DNA of 64,000 nucleotides from contig NZ_CP012750.1 of NCBI RefSeq assembly GCF_001302565.1, forward strand, positions 2,852,001-2,916,000, in the 5' to 3' direction. This DNA comes from Glutamicibacter halophytocola. Its GTDB lineage: Bacteria; Actinomycetota; Actinomycetes; Actinomycetales; Micrococcaceae. The notes below the pieces were generated by a model. The model saw nothing but the letters and a program-made list of their open reading frames with translations. It had not been told where the DNA came from and made no database searches. Shown here one piece after another: positions 26,470-35,854 of this stretch. Position 1 is the stretch's first letter. Each line of letters begins with the position of its first letter. Both the position numbers and the translations under genes were made by a program.

Positions 26470-26581
26470 GAAGTTTCCAATCGTTCAAGGCCTGCCGGAA
26501 CAGGGCGTCGAGGTACCAATCTCGTAGAGACTACATTCTAAAGCTAGGTATCCGCCGAAAGCCTGCAATAGCGCACGCAAA

Positions 26582-26613
26582 GACAGGGCCCGCACTCGCG
26601 TGCAGGCCCTGTC
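26582..26613 (-). terminator. Terminator of the polyamine ABC operon
   Basis: GACAGGGCC and GGCCCTGTC pair, and GCAC/GTGC continue the stem around a TCGC loop, directly after the last permease stop. Confidence 0.85.
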
Positions 26614-26617
26614 CAGC

Positions 26618-27415
26618 TCAGGAATTTTCCAGCTGCTTCTTCTTCCGGTAGCTGATCACCTGTCCGATGACCACTACCAGCAAGGCAACTATGAACATCG
26701 CCGAACCAATCACGTTGGCCTGCGGCGGGATGCCGCGGGTGGCCGAAACGTAGATGAACTTCGGGAAGGTCTGGAAGGAGCCGGAGTTGAAGTTGGTGAT
26801 GATGAAGTCGTCGAAACTCATCGCGAAGGACAAGAGCGCGGCCGCCACAATCCCGGGAAGCAGCAGCGGGAAGGTGACCTTCCAGAACGCCGCCCGCGGG
26901 GAGGCATAAAGATCGGCCGCCGCCTCTTCCAGCCGCGAATCCAGCGAGGAGACCCTGGCCCGCACCGTCACGATCACGAAGGACAGGCAGAAGACCACGT
27001 GGGAAATCACGATGGTGGTGAAGCCCAATTCCCATCCCAGATTCAGGAACTGCGCCAGCAGCGAGGCGCCGAGCACCACCTCGGGGGTGGCCAGCGGCAA
27101 AATGATCAGCACATCGGTGAGCTTGCGGAAGCGGAACTTGTAGCGCACCAGGCCGATGGCGATCCCCGTGCCCAAGGCGGTGGCAATCACCGTGGCAACG
27201 CTGCCGATCTGCAGCGAATGCGCCAGCGACTCGCAGACCGCAGGCGCCCCGCAGGGGTTGAGCCAGTTATCGAGGGTGAACCCCTGCCATTGAAGGTTGG
27301 CCCGGCCGCCATCATTAAAGGAGAAGACAAATATGTAGGCGATCGGCACCAGCAGGTAGATGAATGCCGCACCGCCGATCACGGGGATCAGCCAGCGTCC
27401 AATTTTCTGCTTCAC
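26618..27415 (-). CDS. potC: Polyamine ABC transporter permease, PotC type
   Basis: A 265-residue permease with six hydrophobic segments. The EAA motif EEAAADLYASPRAAFWKVTFP (in part EEAAADLYAS) at about residue 165 contacts the ATPase. The start is a GTG at 27415, one base after the potB stop. It pairs with PotB to form the membrane channel for spermidine or putrescine. Confidence 0.9.
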   Translation of the reverse strand: MKQKIGRWLIPVIGGAAFIYLLVPIAYIFVFSFNDGGRANLQWQGFTLDNWLNPCGAPAVCESLAHSLQIGSVATVIATALGTGIAIGLVRYKFRFRKLTDVLIILPLATPEVVLGASLLAQFLNLGWELGFTTIVISHVVFCLSFVIVTVRARVSSLDSRLEEAAADLYASPRAAFWKVTFPLLLPGIVAAALLSFAMSFDDFIITNFNSGSFQTFPKFIYVSATRGIPPQANVIGSAMFIVALLVVVIGQVISYRKKKQLENS

Positions 27416-27416
27416 G

Positions 27417-28319
27417 CTACATCAACTCCTCGGTGCCAAAGCGGCGGATATAGATCGTGACCAGGATCAGGATCGAAATCATCAAGACGAAGCTCAGCGC
27501 CGAGGCGCCGGGGTAGTCGATGACCTTGAAGAATCGCGAATCGATCACCTGCCCGATCATCGTCGTATCGCGGTTGTTGCCCAGCAGCGCCGAGTTCACG
27601 TAGTCGCCGGCCGCCGGGATGAAGGTCAGCAGCGTGCCGGCAAAAATGCCCGGCGCGCTCATCGGGAGCGTGACCTTGGCGAAGGAGCTGATCGGGCTGG
27701 CATACAGGTCCCCGGACGCTTCGAGCAGGCGGGTATCAAGCCGGCCGAGGTTCGCGTAGATCGGCAGCACCATGAAGGGCAGGAAGTTATAGGTCAGGCC
27801 GGCCACCACCGCGATGGGCGTGGCGGTCAGGTGCCCGTCAGCTGGCAGGATCGCGATGAACTTCAGCGACTGGGCGACAAATCCTTCATCGGCCAGGATC
27901 TGCTTCCAGGCCTGGGTGCGCAGGATGAAGCTGGAGAAGAACGGGGCGATCAGCAGCACCAGCAGGATGCCCTGCAATAGCGTGCGCTCACGCAGCCGCA
28001 CGGCCACCAGGTACGCCATCGGGAAGCCGATCAGCAGCGCCAGCACCGTGGCGATCAGCGCAAACCAGAAGGAGCGCAGCAGTTCTGGCCAGTAGGCCGA
28101 GAGCACCGTGGCGTAATTGCCCAGCTCGAAACCGGGAACAAATTCGCCGATCTCCGCTCCCGGCGGCTTCACGTACAAGCTCATGGCCAGCAGGATGACC
28201 ACGGGCAGGGCGAAGAACAGCGCCAGCACCAGCAATCCGGGGGAAACCAGGTAGATTCCGGTGCGGTTCTTGCGCTTTTCCGCTCGCACCTCGTCCTTGC
28301 TGCGCAGATCGACGCTCAT
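27417..28319 (-). CDS. potB: Polyamine ABC transporter permease, PotB type
   Basis: A 300-residue permease with six membrane segments and EAA motif EASGDLYASPISSFAKV near residue 205. The signature FFSSFILRTQAWKQIL around residue 128 is typical of PotB. It overlaps potA by four bases (ATGA), showing translational coupling. The basic N-terminal tail before the first segment is cytoplasmic. Confidence 0.9.
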   Translation of the reverse strand: MSVDLRSKDEVRAEKRKNRTGIYLVSPGLLVLALFFALPVVILLAMSLYVKPPGAEIGEFVPGFELGNYATVLSAYWPELLRSFWFALIATVLALLIGFPMAYLVAVRLRERTLLQGILLVLLIAPFFSSFILRTQAWKQILADEGFVAQSLKFIAILPADGHLTATPIAVVAGLTYNFLPFMVLPIYANLGRLDTRLLEASGDLYASPISSFAKVTLPMSAPGIFAGTLLTFIPAAGDYVNSALLGNNRDTTMIGQVIDSRFFKVIDYPGASALSFVLMISILILVTIYIRRFGTEELM

Positions 28320-29452
28320 GATTCGACTCCGGCATTCACGCTTTCGTCCCCGGCCAGCCCGAAGGAGTGCTCGGCGTCCCAGGCCAGGAACACGGTATCC
28401 CCTTCCTGGGCCGGCTGCTGTCCGCGGTTCTGCGAGAAGGTGCCGATCAGGCCGATCTGCTCCACCTCGACCAGGTACTCGGTCGTGGTCCCGGTGAAGG
28501 ACACGTCGATCACGGTGCCAGAAAGCTGGTTGTCCCCGGCCACCGCCACCCGGTCGATGGTGATCTTCTCAGGGCGGACCCCGATCACCACCTCGCCGGC
28601 AGTTTGCACCGCCCGCTGAGCCGGAAGCAGGATCGTGCGCCCGGAAACATCCACGCTGAGCATGCCGTTCTCCTGGCCGGTGACCATGCCCCGCATCAGG
28701 TTCGATTTGCCCAGGAAGTTGGCCACAAAGGCGGTGCGCGGCAGTTCATAGAGGTCGCGCGGGGCGCCCATCTGCTCGATCCGCCCGCCGTTCATCACCG
28801 CGACCACGTCGGCCATGGTCATGGCCTCCTCCTGGTCGTGGGTGACGTGGATGAAGGTCAAACCCACCTCGGTCTGGATCTTCTTCAGCTCCAGCTGCAT
28901 TTGCCGGCGCAGCTTCATATCCAGCGCGCCCAGCGGCTCGTCCAGCAGCAGCACCTGCGGGCGGTTGACCAGTGCGCGGGCCAGAGCCACACGCTGCTGC
29001 TGGCCGCCGGAGAGCTGGGCCGGCTTGCGGTTGGCCAGGTGCGAGAGCTCCACCAGCTCCAGCCCGGCCTTGGCCTTCTGCATCGCCTGCGGGTCCTTTT
29101 TGCGCTTCAGGCCAAAGGCCACATTTTCCAGCACCGACATGTGCGGGAAGAGCGCGTAGGACTGGAAGACCGTATTCACCGGGCGCCGGTGGCTGGGCAG
29201 CGCAGTCACATCCTGCCCGCCGATCGAAATGCTGCCTTCGCTGGGCGCTTCGAGCCCGGCGATCATGCGCAGGGTGGTGGATTTGCCGCAGCCCGAGGGG
29301 CCGAGCAGCGCAAAGAATGTTCCGGAGGGAACCAGCAGATCCAATTCCTCGACGGCGGTGAAGCTGGCGAAGCGCTTCGAAATGCCCGACAGGTTCAGAT
29401 CGGCCCCCGCCGAGGTCTCGGTGCTTTCGGTTCGTTCTGCCAATGTAGTCAT
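28316..29452 (-). CDS. potA: Polyamine ABC transporter ATPase, PotA type
   Basis: A 378-residue ATPase: Walker [10 protein letters not shown] near residue 52, signature LSGGQQQR near 150, Walker [12 protein letters not shown], His in THDQEEA. The C-terminal 130 residues form the TOBE regulatory domain ([12 protein letters not shown]). It powers uptake through PotB/PotC. Gene order in the transcript is potD-potA-potB-potC. Confidence 0.92.
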   Translation of the reverse strand: MTTLAERTESTETSAGADLNLSGISKRFASFTAVEELDLLVPSGTFFALLGPSGCGKSTTLRMIAGLEAPSEGSISIGGQDVTALPSHRRPVNTVFQSYALFPHMSVLENVAFGLKRKKDPQAMQKAKAGLELVELSHLANRKPAQLSGGQQQRVALARALVNRPQVLLLDEPLGALDMKLRRQMQLELKKIQTEVGLTFIHVTHDQEEAMTMADVVAVMNGGRIEQMGAPRDLYELPRTAFVANFLGKSNLMRGMVTGQENGMLSVDVSGRTILLPAQRAVQTAGEVVIGVRPEKITIDRVAVAGDNQLSGTVIDVSFTGTTTEYLVEVEQIGLIGTFSQNRGQQPAQEGDTVFLAWDAEHSFGLAGDESVNAGVES

Positions 29453-29495
29453 ACCCCTATCACTTCCTGGTCAATTGCTCTGGGCCAAGCCTGGC

Positions 29496-30722
29496 TCAGG
29501 CGCCGATGGCTTCTTGGAATTGCGAGCCCAGCGTGGACTCTTCCTCGCCGTCCAGCGAGCGGAAGACGTGGGCATTGGCCAGATCCTCGTCGGTCGGGAA
29601 GATCAGCGGGTTCCCCACCAGTTCCGGATCGATTTTCTCCATCTCTTCTTTGGCGCCGAGCACCGGGCAGATGTAGTTCACGTAGGCGGCGACCTCGGCG
29701 GCCACCGCAGGATCGTAGTAGAAGTCCATGAGCTTTTCGGCGTTGGCCTTGCGCGGCGACGCGACCGGAACCATCAGGTTGTCGCTCCACAGGGTGCCGC
29801 CGGCCTCCGGAATCACGAACTCCCACTGGTCATCGTTCTCGAAGTTCATCTGGACCAGGTCCCCGGACCAGACGATGCCGGCGATCGCGTCCCCGGAGAT
29901 GAAGTCCTGCTTATAGGAGTTGCCCTTGACCTGGCGGATCTGGCCGTTGTCGATGTTCTGGCGCAGCACGTCGGCGGCAGCGCCGAATTCGGTCTCGCCC
30001 CACTGGCCCGCGATGTCCACGCCGTTTTGCAGCATCAGCAGGCCCATGGTGTCGCGCATCTCGTCGAGCACCGTCACACGGCCTTTCAGCGCTGGATCCC
30101 AGAGGTCTTCCACGCTCTTCAGGCCCTTCGGGAACGCCTTCTTGTTCCAAGCGATGCCCGCATAGCCGGTTTGCCAGGTCAGCGAGTGCTTGCGGCCTGG
30201 ATCGAAGTCGACATTCTGCAAGGTTGGCAGCAGATTCGCCGAGTTCGGGATGTTGTCGAGGTTCAGTTCCTGGGTGTAGCCCTGGCGGATCAGGCGCCCG
30301 GCCATCCAGTCGGTGAGCGTGATGATGTCCTGGCCGATGTCCTGGCCGGACTTCAGCTGGCCCTGCACCTTGCCGTAGTAGGAGTCGTTGCCATCGATGT
30401 CTTCGGCGTAGTTGACCTTGATGCCTGTCTTCTTGGTGAAGGCGTCGAGGGTCGGGTAGGTCTTCTTCTTGTCGTCATAATCCAGGTACAAGGTCCAGTT
30501 GGCCCAGTTCACGGAGGGATCGGACTCGGAAATATCAGTCACCGACACCTCGGATTTCGTTCCGCTGGAGCCGCCGGTGCCGCAGGCTGCCAGCAATCCG
30601 GTCAAGCCCAGCGCCCCGGCGGTGGACAGCACAGACCGGCGGGAGAAGCTTCGCTGGCCCATGGCTTGGACCAGCGCGCGAATTTGTGGATCTTGCGGTA
30701 GTCGTCGTTGCGAGTGCGACAT
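29496..30722 (-). CDS. potD: Polyamine-binding lipoprotein, PotD type
   Basis: A 408-residue binding protein. The N-terminus carries twin arginines (FSRRSVLSTAG) and a lipobox LLAAC, so it is probably a Tat-exported lipoprotein. The mature part (WANWTLYLDYDD, NYAEDIDGNDSYYGK, GYAGIAWN) matches the spermidine/putrescine-binding family. It is the first gene of the operon, 43 bases ahead of potA, and is divergent from the Lrp gene. Confidence 0.9.
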   Translation of the reverse strand: MSHSQRRLPQDPQIRALVQAMGQRSFSRRSVLSTAGALGLTGLLAACGTGGSSGTKSEVSVTDISESDPSVNWANWTLYLDYDDKKKTYPTLDAFTKKTGIKVNYAEDIDGNDSYYGKVQGQLKSGQDIGQDIITLTDWMAGRLIRQGYTQELNLDNIPNSANLLPTLQNVDFDPGRKHSLTWQTGYAGIAWNKKAFPKGLKSVEDLWDPALKGRVTVLDEMRDTMGLLMLQNGVDIAGQWGETEFGAAADVLRQNIDNGQIRQVKGNSYKQDFISGDAIAGIVWSGDLVQMNFENDDQWEFVIPEAGGTLWSDNLMVPVASPRKANAEKLMDFYYDPAVAAEVAAYVNYICPVLGAKEEMEKIDPELVGNPLIFPTDEDLANAHVFRSLDGEEESTLGSQFQEAIGA

Positions 30723-30937
30723 GGCATCCGTCCTAACATCTGCGAAATGTGATCTGGCACATACTGAATGTGATGACGTTTATCCTGTCAGCTATGCAAA
30801 AGCCAAACAAGACCTAAACAAAAGATTCCTCAGATATTTAACGAATCTGAAACGAGAAACTTACAAAAATAACCCTTTCGCAACTGAATCAGTGGATGTA
30901 GGGTCGGTTCCAAGCCCAATGACCCAAGGAGGTCGAT
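30723..30937. promoter_or_regulatory. Divergent control region of potDABC and the Lrp-aminotransferase genes
   Basis: A 215-base region that is clearly AT-richer than its surroundings, with A-tracts between 30800 and 30880. It must hold both promoters. On the minus strand TTGGCT and GATAAA with 16 bases between them could serve potD. Lrp-type regulators bind AT-rich bent DNA, so autoregulation here is plausible. AAGGAGG precedes the Lrp ATG. Confidence 0.5.
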
Positions 30938-31405
30938 ATGACGTTACCCTCGCACTCAGCACAGGCCATCGATGAAATTTCCAAGGAAATCATCGAGCAG
31001 CTGCAGGAAGACGGGCGCCGTTCCTATGCCGCCATCGGCAAAGCAGTCGGCTTGAGCGAAGCCGCAGTGCGCCAACGCGTGCAGAAGCTGGTCGAGAGTC
31101 GCGTTATGCAAATCGTCGCAGTCACCAACCCATTGGAGCTGGGATTCACCCGCCAGGCGATGATCGGCGTCGTTGCCAACGATGACATCAGCGGCACCGC
31201 CGACCGCATTGCCGAGCTTCCCGAGGTGGACTACTGCGTAGTCACCACCGGAAGTTCCGACATCCTTGCCGAGGTCATCTGCTCGAACGACGAGGACCTG
31301 CTTCGGGTGATCGGAACCATCCGCGGAATCCAAGGCGTGGTCAGCACCAATACCTTCACCTACCTTTCACTGAAAAAACAGGAATACAACTGGGGAACAC
31401 GATGA
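30938..31405 (+). CDS. Lrp/AsnC-family regulator
   Basis: A 155-residue regulator with an N-terminal helix-turn-helix (residues about 20-60, RSYAAIGKAVGLSEAAVRQRV) and a C-terminal ligand-binding RAM domain (about 75-150, ending TFTYLSLKKQEYNW). It starts after a very strong AAGGAGG site and overlaps the aminotransferase gene by four bases. Context suggests it senses an amine or amino acid and controls polyamine uptake and transamination. Confidence 0.92.
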   Translation: MTLPSHSAQAIDEISKEIIEQLQEDGRRSYAAIGKAVGLSEAAVRQRVQKLVESRVMQIVAVTNPLELGFTRQAMIGVVANDDISGTADRIAELPEVDYCVVTTGSSDILAEVICSNDEDLLRVIGTIRGIQGVVSTNTFTYLSLKKQEYNWGTR

Positions 31406-32781
31406 ACACACCACGTGGTACCGATCGACAGCAGGCCGCTCGCGATCACCTTTGGATGCACATGGCCCGGCATTCCGGGATCTCGCAAGGCGCGCAGGTT
31501 CCGATCATTGCGCGCGGCGAGGGGCACAAGATCTACGACGATTCCGGACGCGAGTACTTCGACGGACTGGCCGGGCTGTTTGTGGTCAACGCCGGCCACG
31601 GACGCGCCGAGCTGGCCGAAGCGATGGCGAAGCAGGCAGAGAAGCTGGCCTTCATGCCGCTGTGGTCCTACGCCCATGAACCAGCAATTGACCTGGCGGA
31701 GCGCCTGGCCAGCTACGCGCCGGGCGACCTGAACCGCGTCTTCTTCACCACCGGTGGAGGCGAAGCGGTGGAATCGGCCTTCAAGCTGGCCAAGCAGCAC
31801 TTCAAGATGAAGGGCAAGCCCGGCAAGACCAAGGTCATCTCCCGGGCGCTGGCTTACCACGGCACCCCGCAGGGCGCCTTGGCCATCACCTCGCTGCCCG
31901 ATATGAAGACCCCCTTCGAGCCGCTGGTGCCTGGCACCTTCCGCGTGCCGAACACCAACTTCTACCGCGCACCGGAAATGTATGCGGAGAACGAGAAGGA
32001 CTTCGGGCTGTGGGCCGCCGAGCGCATCCGCGAGGCCATCGAATTCGAGGGCCCGGATACCGTGGCCGCCGTCTTCCTGGAGCCGGTGCAGAACTCCGGC
32101 GGCTGCTTCCCGCCGCCGCCGGGCTACTTCGACCGGGTCCGCGAAATCTGCGACGAATACGACGTGCTGCTGGTTTCCGACGAAACCATCTGCGCCTTCG
32201 GGCGCATCGGCTCGATGTTCGCCTGCAACGACTTCGGCTACGTGCCCGACATCATCACCTCGGCCAAGGCCCTGACCAGCGGCTACGTCCCGCTGGGCGT
32301 GATGGTCGTTTCCGACAAGCTCTTCGAGCCCTTCACCAAGGGCGACACCACTTTCTACCACGGCTATACCTTCGGCGGGCACCCGGTGGCGGCCGCGGTG
32401 GCGATGGCGAACCTGGATATCTTCGAGCGCGAAGGGCTCAACGAGAACGTCAAGAACAACGCCGACGCCTTCAAATCCACGCTGTCCAAGCTCAAGGATC
32501 TGGACATTGTGGGCGACGTGCGCGGGGCCGGCTACTTCTACGGGATCGAGCTGGTCAAGGACAAAGCCACCAAGGAAACCTTCAGCGACGAAGAGTCCGA
32601 GCGGCTGCTGCGCCAATACCTCTCCCCCGCCCTGTGGGAGGCCGGACTATATTGCCGAGCCGACGATCGCGGGGACCCGGTCATCCAGCTGGCGCCGCCG
32701 ATCACCATCGGGCAGCCGGAATTCGACCAGATCGAATCCATCCTTCGCACGGTGCTGAAGGAAGCCGCCAACAAGATCTAG
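31402..32781 (+). CDS. Class III aminotransferase, putrescine/amine-pyruvate type
   Basis: A 459-residue PLP-dependent class III aminotransferase. The PLP lysine is K289 in SAKALTSGYVPLG; SDETICAFGRIGSMFA precedes it with the PLP-ring Asp, and GGEAVESAFKLA binds phosphate. It resembles SpuC-like putrescine-pyruvate and related omega-aminotransferases, producing an aminoaldehyde and alanine. The four-base overlap with the Lrp gene and the divergent polyamine transporter support a polyamine substrate; beta-alanine or taurine cannot be excluded by sequence alone. Confidence 0.87.
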   Translation: MNTPRGTDRQQAARDHLWMHMARHSGISQGAQVPIIARGEGHKIYDDSGREYFDGLAGLFVVNAGHGRAELAEAMAKQAEKLAFMPLWSYAHEPAIDLAERLASYAPGDLNRVFFTTGGGEAVESAFKLAKQHFKMKGKPGKTKVISRALAYHGTPQGALAITSLPDMKTPFEPLVPGTFRVPNTNFYRAPEMYAENEKDFGLWAAERIREAIEFEGPDTVAAVFLEPVQNSGGCFPPPPGYFDRVREICDEYDVLLVSDETICAFGRIGSMFACNDFGYVPDIITSAKALTSGYVPLGVMVVSDKLFEPFTKGDTTFYHGYTFGGHPVAAAVAMANLDIFEREGLNENVKNNADAFKSTLSKLKDLDIVGDVRGAGYFYGIELVKDKATKETFSDEESERLLRQYLSPALWEAGLYCRADDRGDPVIQLAPPITIGQPEFDQIESILRTVLKEAANKI

Positions 32782-32784
32782 TGT

Positions 32785-32819
32785 TTTATGGCCCGCAGGT
32801 GCAACCTGTGGGCCATAAA
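32785..32819 (+). terminator. Terminator after the aminotransferase gene
   Basis: TTTATGGCCCGCAGGT pairs with ACCTGTGGGCCATAAA (one G-T wobble) around a three-base loop, starting three bases after the stop. Confidence 0.88.
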
Positions 32820-32840
32820 TCTGCATGTCAGCGTCATATG

Positions 32841-32880
32841 AAGCACCAAGTCTTCACGCTTTGCCGCTCAATTGGTGCTT
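32841..32880. promoter_or_regulatory. Inverted repeat upstream of the ImmA/IrrE-type regulator gene
   Basis: AAGCACCAA (32841-32849) and TTGGTGCTT (32872-32880) are exact complements separated by 22 bases, about 70 bases before the start codon. It may be an operator for the HTH part of the next protein. It lies outside the preceding terminator. Confidence 0.45.
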
Positions 32881-32948
32881 TGTGTCATAGGCCACTAGTC
32901 TGTGGTCTAGGACGATGAAGATCGCCTTTGGAAGATGGCAGGAAGCTC

Positions 32949-34007
32949 ATGACTTTGGAACCGACCAGAATCAGGCTCGCACGCGAACGTGCAGCTTTGA
33001 GCCGGTCTGCCCTGGCCGCGTCACTGGGCATCTGCGAGCAGGAGCTGGCCCAGGCACCGGAGCGGCTGGGCGATGAATTGGCCGCCGCGCTCGGATGCAC
33101 CCCGCGCTTCTTCCACCTGCCTGCCGCCAGCGGCATCGATACCGAACGCATCTTCTTCCGCAGCCCCCGGCGAACCAGCACCGCGCAGAAGCGGGCCGCT
33201 GCCGCCGCCGGCCGAACCGGCGTGGAGCTCTATCGCCTGATCACCCAGAATTTCGCCCTGCCAGCCACCGAAGTCCCGGACCTGACCGGATATTCGCCGG
33301 CCGATGCGGCCGTGCAACTGCGCCTGGACTGGCAGCTTGGCTGCGGCGCGCTGCCCGATGTGCTGCACCTGCTCGAATCCCACGGGGTCAGGGTGCTGAG
33401 CCTGCCCCCGGAACTCGAAGCGGTGAAGACCTTCAGCTTCTGGGAGGACTCCCAGGCCTACATCTTCCTGGCCTCCGGGTCCGCGAAGGCCAGGCGTTTT
33501 GCCCTCGCCCACGAACTGGGGCACCTGCTGCTGCATTCGTCCTTGGGCGCAGGCAGCGAACAGGTAGCGGCTGCGGAATTGGAAGCCGATCAGTTCGCCG
33601 CTCAGCTCCTGCTGCCGGCCTTGTCCCTGCAAATGCGGATTTCCGATTCCCTGCAGATCCCGCAGCTGCTGACCCTCGAAGCACATTTCGGCGTGCCGGC
33701 CACGGTGATCCTGGCCCATAGCCGGGCCAGCGGGTTGCTCGGCGAAAAGGCCTACTGCTGGCTATCCCAGGAGATCGCGCTCGAAGCGCCGGCACCGGTG
33801 CAGCCAGTGACCTCCCGCGTCTTCTCGATCGTCTTCCCTTCGCTGCAGCTGGAGCATCGAGCCAGCACCTCGGTGATCGCCCGCGAGCTGGGACTGCGCG
33901 AACAGCACATCCACGAGCTGACGTTCGGGCAGGCCTTTGTCGTGCTGGCTGGCCAGAACGAGCAAGAGCCCGGCGAGATCCATCGCGGGCACCTGCGCGC
34001 ACTCTAG
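32949..34007 (+). CDS. HTH-containing ImmA/IrrE-type zinc metallopeptidase regulator
   Basis: A 352-residue protein. Residues about 5-50 resemble an XRE-type helix-turn-helix (IRLARERAALSRSALAASLG), and residues about 155-270 carry an IrrE/ImmA peptidase domain with HELGH at 188-192 and a downstream Glu-rich helix (AAAELEADQFAAQLLLP). Such proteins cleave repressors in phage, ICE and stress systems. No phage or ICE genes surround it here. The ATG at 32949 follows AGGAAG. The residues after 280 form an unrecognised domain. Confidence 0.86.
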   Translation: MTLEPTRIRLARERAALSRSALAASLGICEQELAQAPERLGDELAAALGCTPRFFHLPAASGIDTERIFFRSPRRTSTAQKRAAAAAGRTGVELYRLITQNFALPATEVPDLTGYSPADAAVQLRLDWQLGCGALPDVLHLLESHGVRVLSLPPELEAVKTFSFWEDSQAYIFLASGSAKARRFALAHELGHLLLHSSLGAGSEQVAAAELEADQFAAQLLLPALSLQMRISDSLQIPQLLTLEAHFGVPATVILAHSRASGLLGEKAYCWLSQEIALEAPAPVQPVTSRVFSIVFPSLQLEHRASTSVIARELGLREQHIHELTFGQAFVVLAGQNEQEPGEIHRGHLRAL

Positions 34008-34016
34008 CCCGTGTCC

Positions 34017-35762
34017 TCAGGGGTCGACGATTTCCATTTCGAGCTGGCCTGCACGCCATTGCGCGGTCATGCGCTGCGCCAGCTCCTCGGCGGCCAAGGC
34101 CTCATCGGGAGTCATGAAGTAGGTGTTGATCCGCAATTGCTGTTCCGGGTCCAGATCCGGCGATAGCAGGACCATGGGGCGGCAGCCGGGGATCTTCACC
34201 GCGTGGAACAGCCCGCAGTGCCGTTCCACGTGATGAACCGGGCAGCACAGGGACGCCGAATGGATGTCGGTGCATCCGCCGTTCTCCCAAGCGTCCAGAT
34301 GGTCCAGTTCGCAGCGTTCGACGGGCATCGCGCAGCCCGGGTAGGCGCACCCGCGGTAGGCGGCGCGGATCGCCCGGCCCTGCGCCTTGGTGAACAGGCG
34401 CTGGGTTCGGCCCAGGTCAAGTGGCAGAGATTGGCCGTTGAGGATGACCGGAAAGATTCCGGCGTTGCACATGGCGGCGCGCAGTTCACCGGGCGAGAAC
34501 GCCAGCCCCGAGGAGCTCACGGCATAGCGCGGTGCTCCGCTGAGCATTTTCTCGTAGTCCAGAATAATGCTGACTTGCGCGGTGGCCAGGCCAGCACGCC
34601 TGGCGCTTGTCCCGTCATTGGCTTGATGGTCCTCACTGGCTCGATGGTCTTTGAGCAATAGCGCCATGAGGCCGATCAGCCGGCGCCGTTCGGGTTTCAG
34701 ATCCTCCCATGCAGGTGCGGGCTCAACGGGCCTGGCTTCGACTTCTGGTTCGGTGTCGGGCTCCGCGTTGGCGCCCAGTGCAGGTTCGGAATCCGGTGCA
34801 GGTTCGGAATCCGGGCCGGCGCCGGAATCCGGGCCGGGCGGGCCGGTGTTGCCTTCGCGGGCCCAGTCGGGCTTGGTGGCTTCATCGTCCCAGCCCTCGC
34901 CCGGATCGCCGGTGAATGCGGCTTCGGCTTCCTGCAATCCCTGGCGGTCCCCGGCCTGCGTGGCGGGGTTGCCGGTGCGGGCGAAGTGCGCTTCGATCAC
35001 CGCGGCCTGGGAGGGCAGAACGCGCAGGATGTATTCGATCAAGCCGCGGCGGGTGCCCCGGCGGAAGAGGCCGACCTCGTCCAGCAGCGCTTTGAGCGGG
35101 CGCTTGCCGGCTTTGACCTGGGCGACCATGTCGGCGATGTGCTTGCGCGCGGATTTGGGCTCGCTGTGGATCAGCGCCCGGGCGTCGGACTGCAGGCGCT
35201 GTTTTTGCTCGGCCCCGGCCGCGCCATCGGGCAGGTCCTTGCGGGTGGAGTGCAGCTTCAGCGCGGTGGCGGCCACCAGGCGCGCATCGATGGCGGGTTC
35301 GGCGAAGTCCGCGGCCAGCTCTTCGAGCCACGGTGCGAGGGGCTGCCCGGCCTCGTCCACGCCGCCGATCAGGCAGTCGGCTTGGATGAGCCGGTCGTGG
35401 GCGGCACTGCGCGGAATATCCAACCAGTCCTGCAGGAAGGAACGGGCCGAGCGGAAGGCGGTGCGCCCGGCGGTGGTTTGGCCTTCGGCGGCGGCGAGGT
35501 TGGACAAGCTGGGATCGGCGCCGGCCTGGGCCACGGCTTGCAGGGAGGGCTGGTCGAGCTTGTGGGCGCCGCTGCGCCGCACGGCGTGGGCGACGTGGAT
35601 CTGCGCGCGGGATTGGGCTGCGCCCAGCTGCTCGGCCAGGATCCCGAAGCAGGCGGCGTGGCCGGCAGCGATTCCGGGATCGCTGAGCGCAGCGGTGGCT
35701 GAAGTGATCAGCCGGGCCGCGGTGGCCAGATCGGCCAGCGCCTGGGTTGTTGCTGTGCTCAT
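34017..35762 (-). CDS. DUF222/HNH endonuclease-domain protein
   Basis: A 581-residue protein. The N-terminal 260 residues match DUF222, common in actinobacteria in many copies. Residues about 295-350 are a low-complexity acidic Pro/Glu linker with short repeats of the form PDSEPAPDSEPA. The C-terminus has an HNH fold with CAYPGCAMP, CELDHLDAWENGG and CCPVHH, supporting zinc and nuclease activity. The biological role of DUF222/HNH proteins is not settled. It converges on the ImmA-type gene with a nine-base gap. Confidence 0.87.
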   Translation of the reverse strand: MSTATTQALADLATAARLITSATAALSDPGIAAGHAACFGILAEQLGAAQSRAQIHVAHAVRRSGAHKLDQPSLQAVAQAGADPSLSNLAAAEGQTTAGRTAFRSARSFLQDWLDIPRSAAHDRLIQADCLIGGVDEAGQPLAPWLEELAADFAEPAIDARLVAATALKLHSTRKDLPDGAAGAEQKQRLQSDARALIHSEPKSARKHIADMVAQVKAGKRPLKALLDEVGLFRRGTRRGLIEYILRVLPSQAAVIEAHFARTGNPATQAGDRQGLQEAEAAFTGDPGEGWDDEATKPDWAREGNTGPPGPDSGAGPDSEPAPDSEPALGANAEPDTEPEVEARPVEPAPAWEDLKPERRRLIGLMALLLKDHRASEDHQANDGTSARRAGLATAQVSIILDYEKMLSGAPRYAVSSSGLAFSPGELRAAMCNAGIFPVILNGQSLPLDLGRTQRLFTKAQGRAIRAAYRGCAYPGCAMPVERCELDHLDAWENGGCTDIHSASLCCPVHHVERHCGLFHAVKIPGCRPMVLLSPDLDPEQQLRINTYFMTPDEALAAEELAQRMTAQWRAGQLEMEIVDP

Positions 35763-35854
35763 GTCCCCCAGCGTGCACGGGTGCGCGGGCGGCGGAGCTG
35801 CGCCGGGATCGAACTGTGGAGAACTTCGGCGGGGACAGCCCCGGCCGGCGGGGC

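Noticed and set aside
31360..32616. 418-codon open frame on the minus strand
   Set aside because: Antisense to the Lrp/aminotransferase pair; no domain recognisable.
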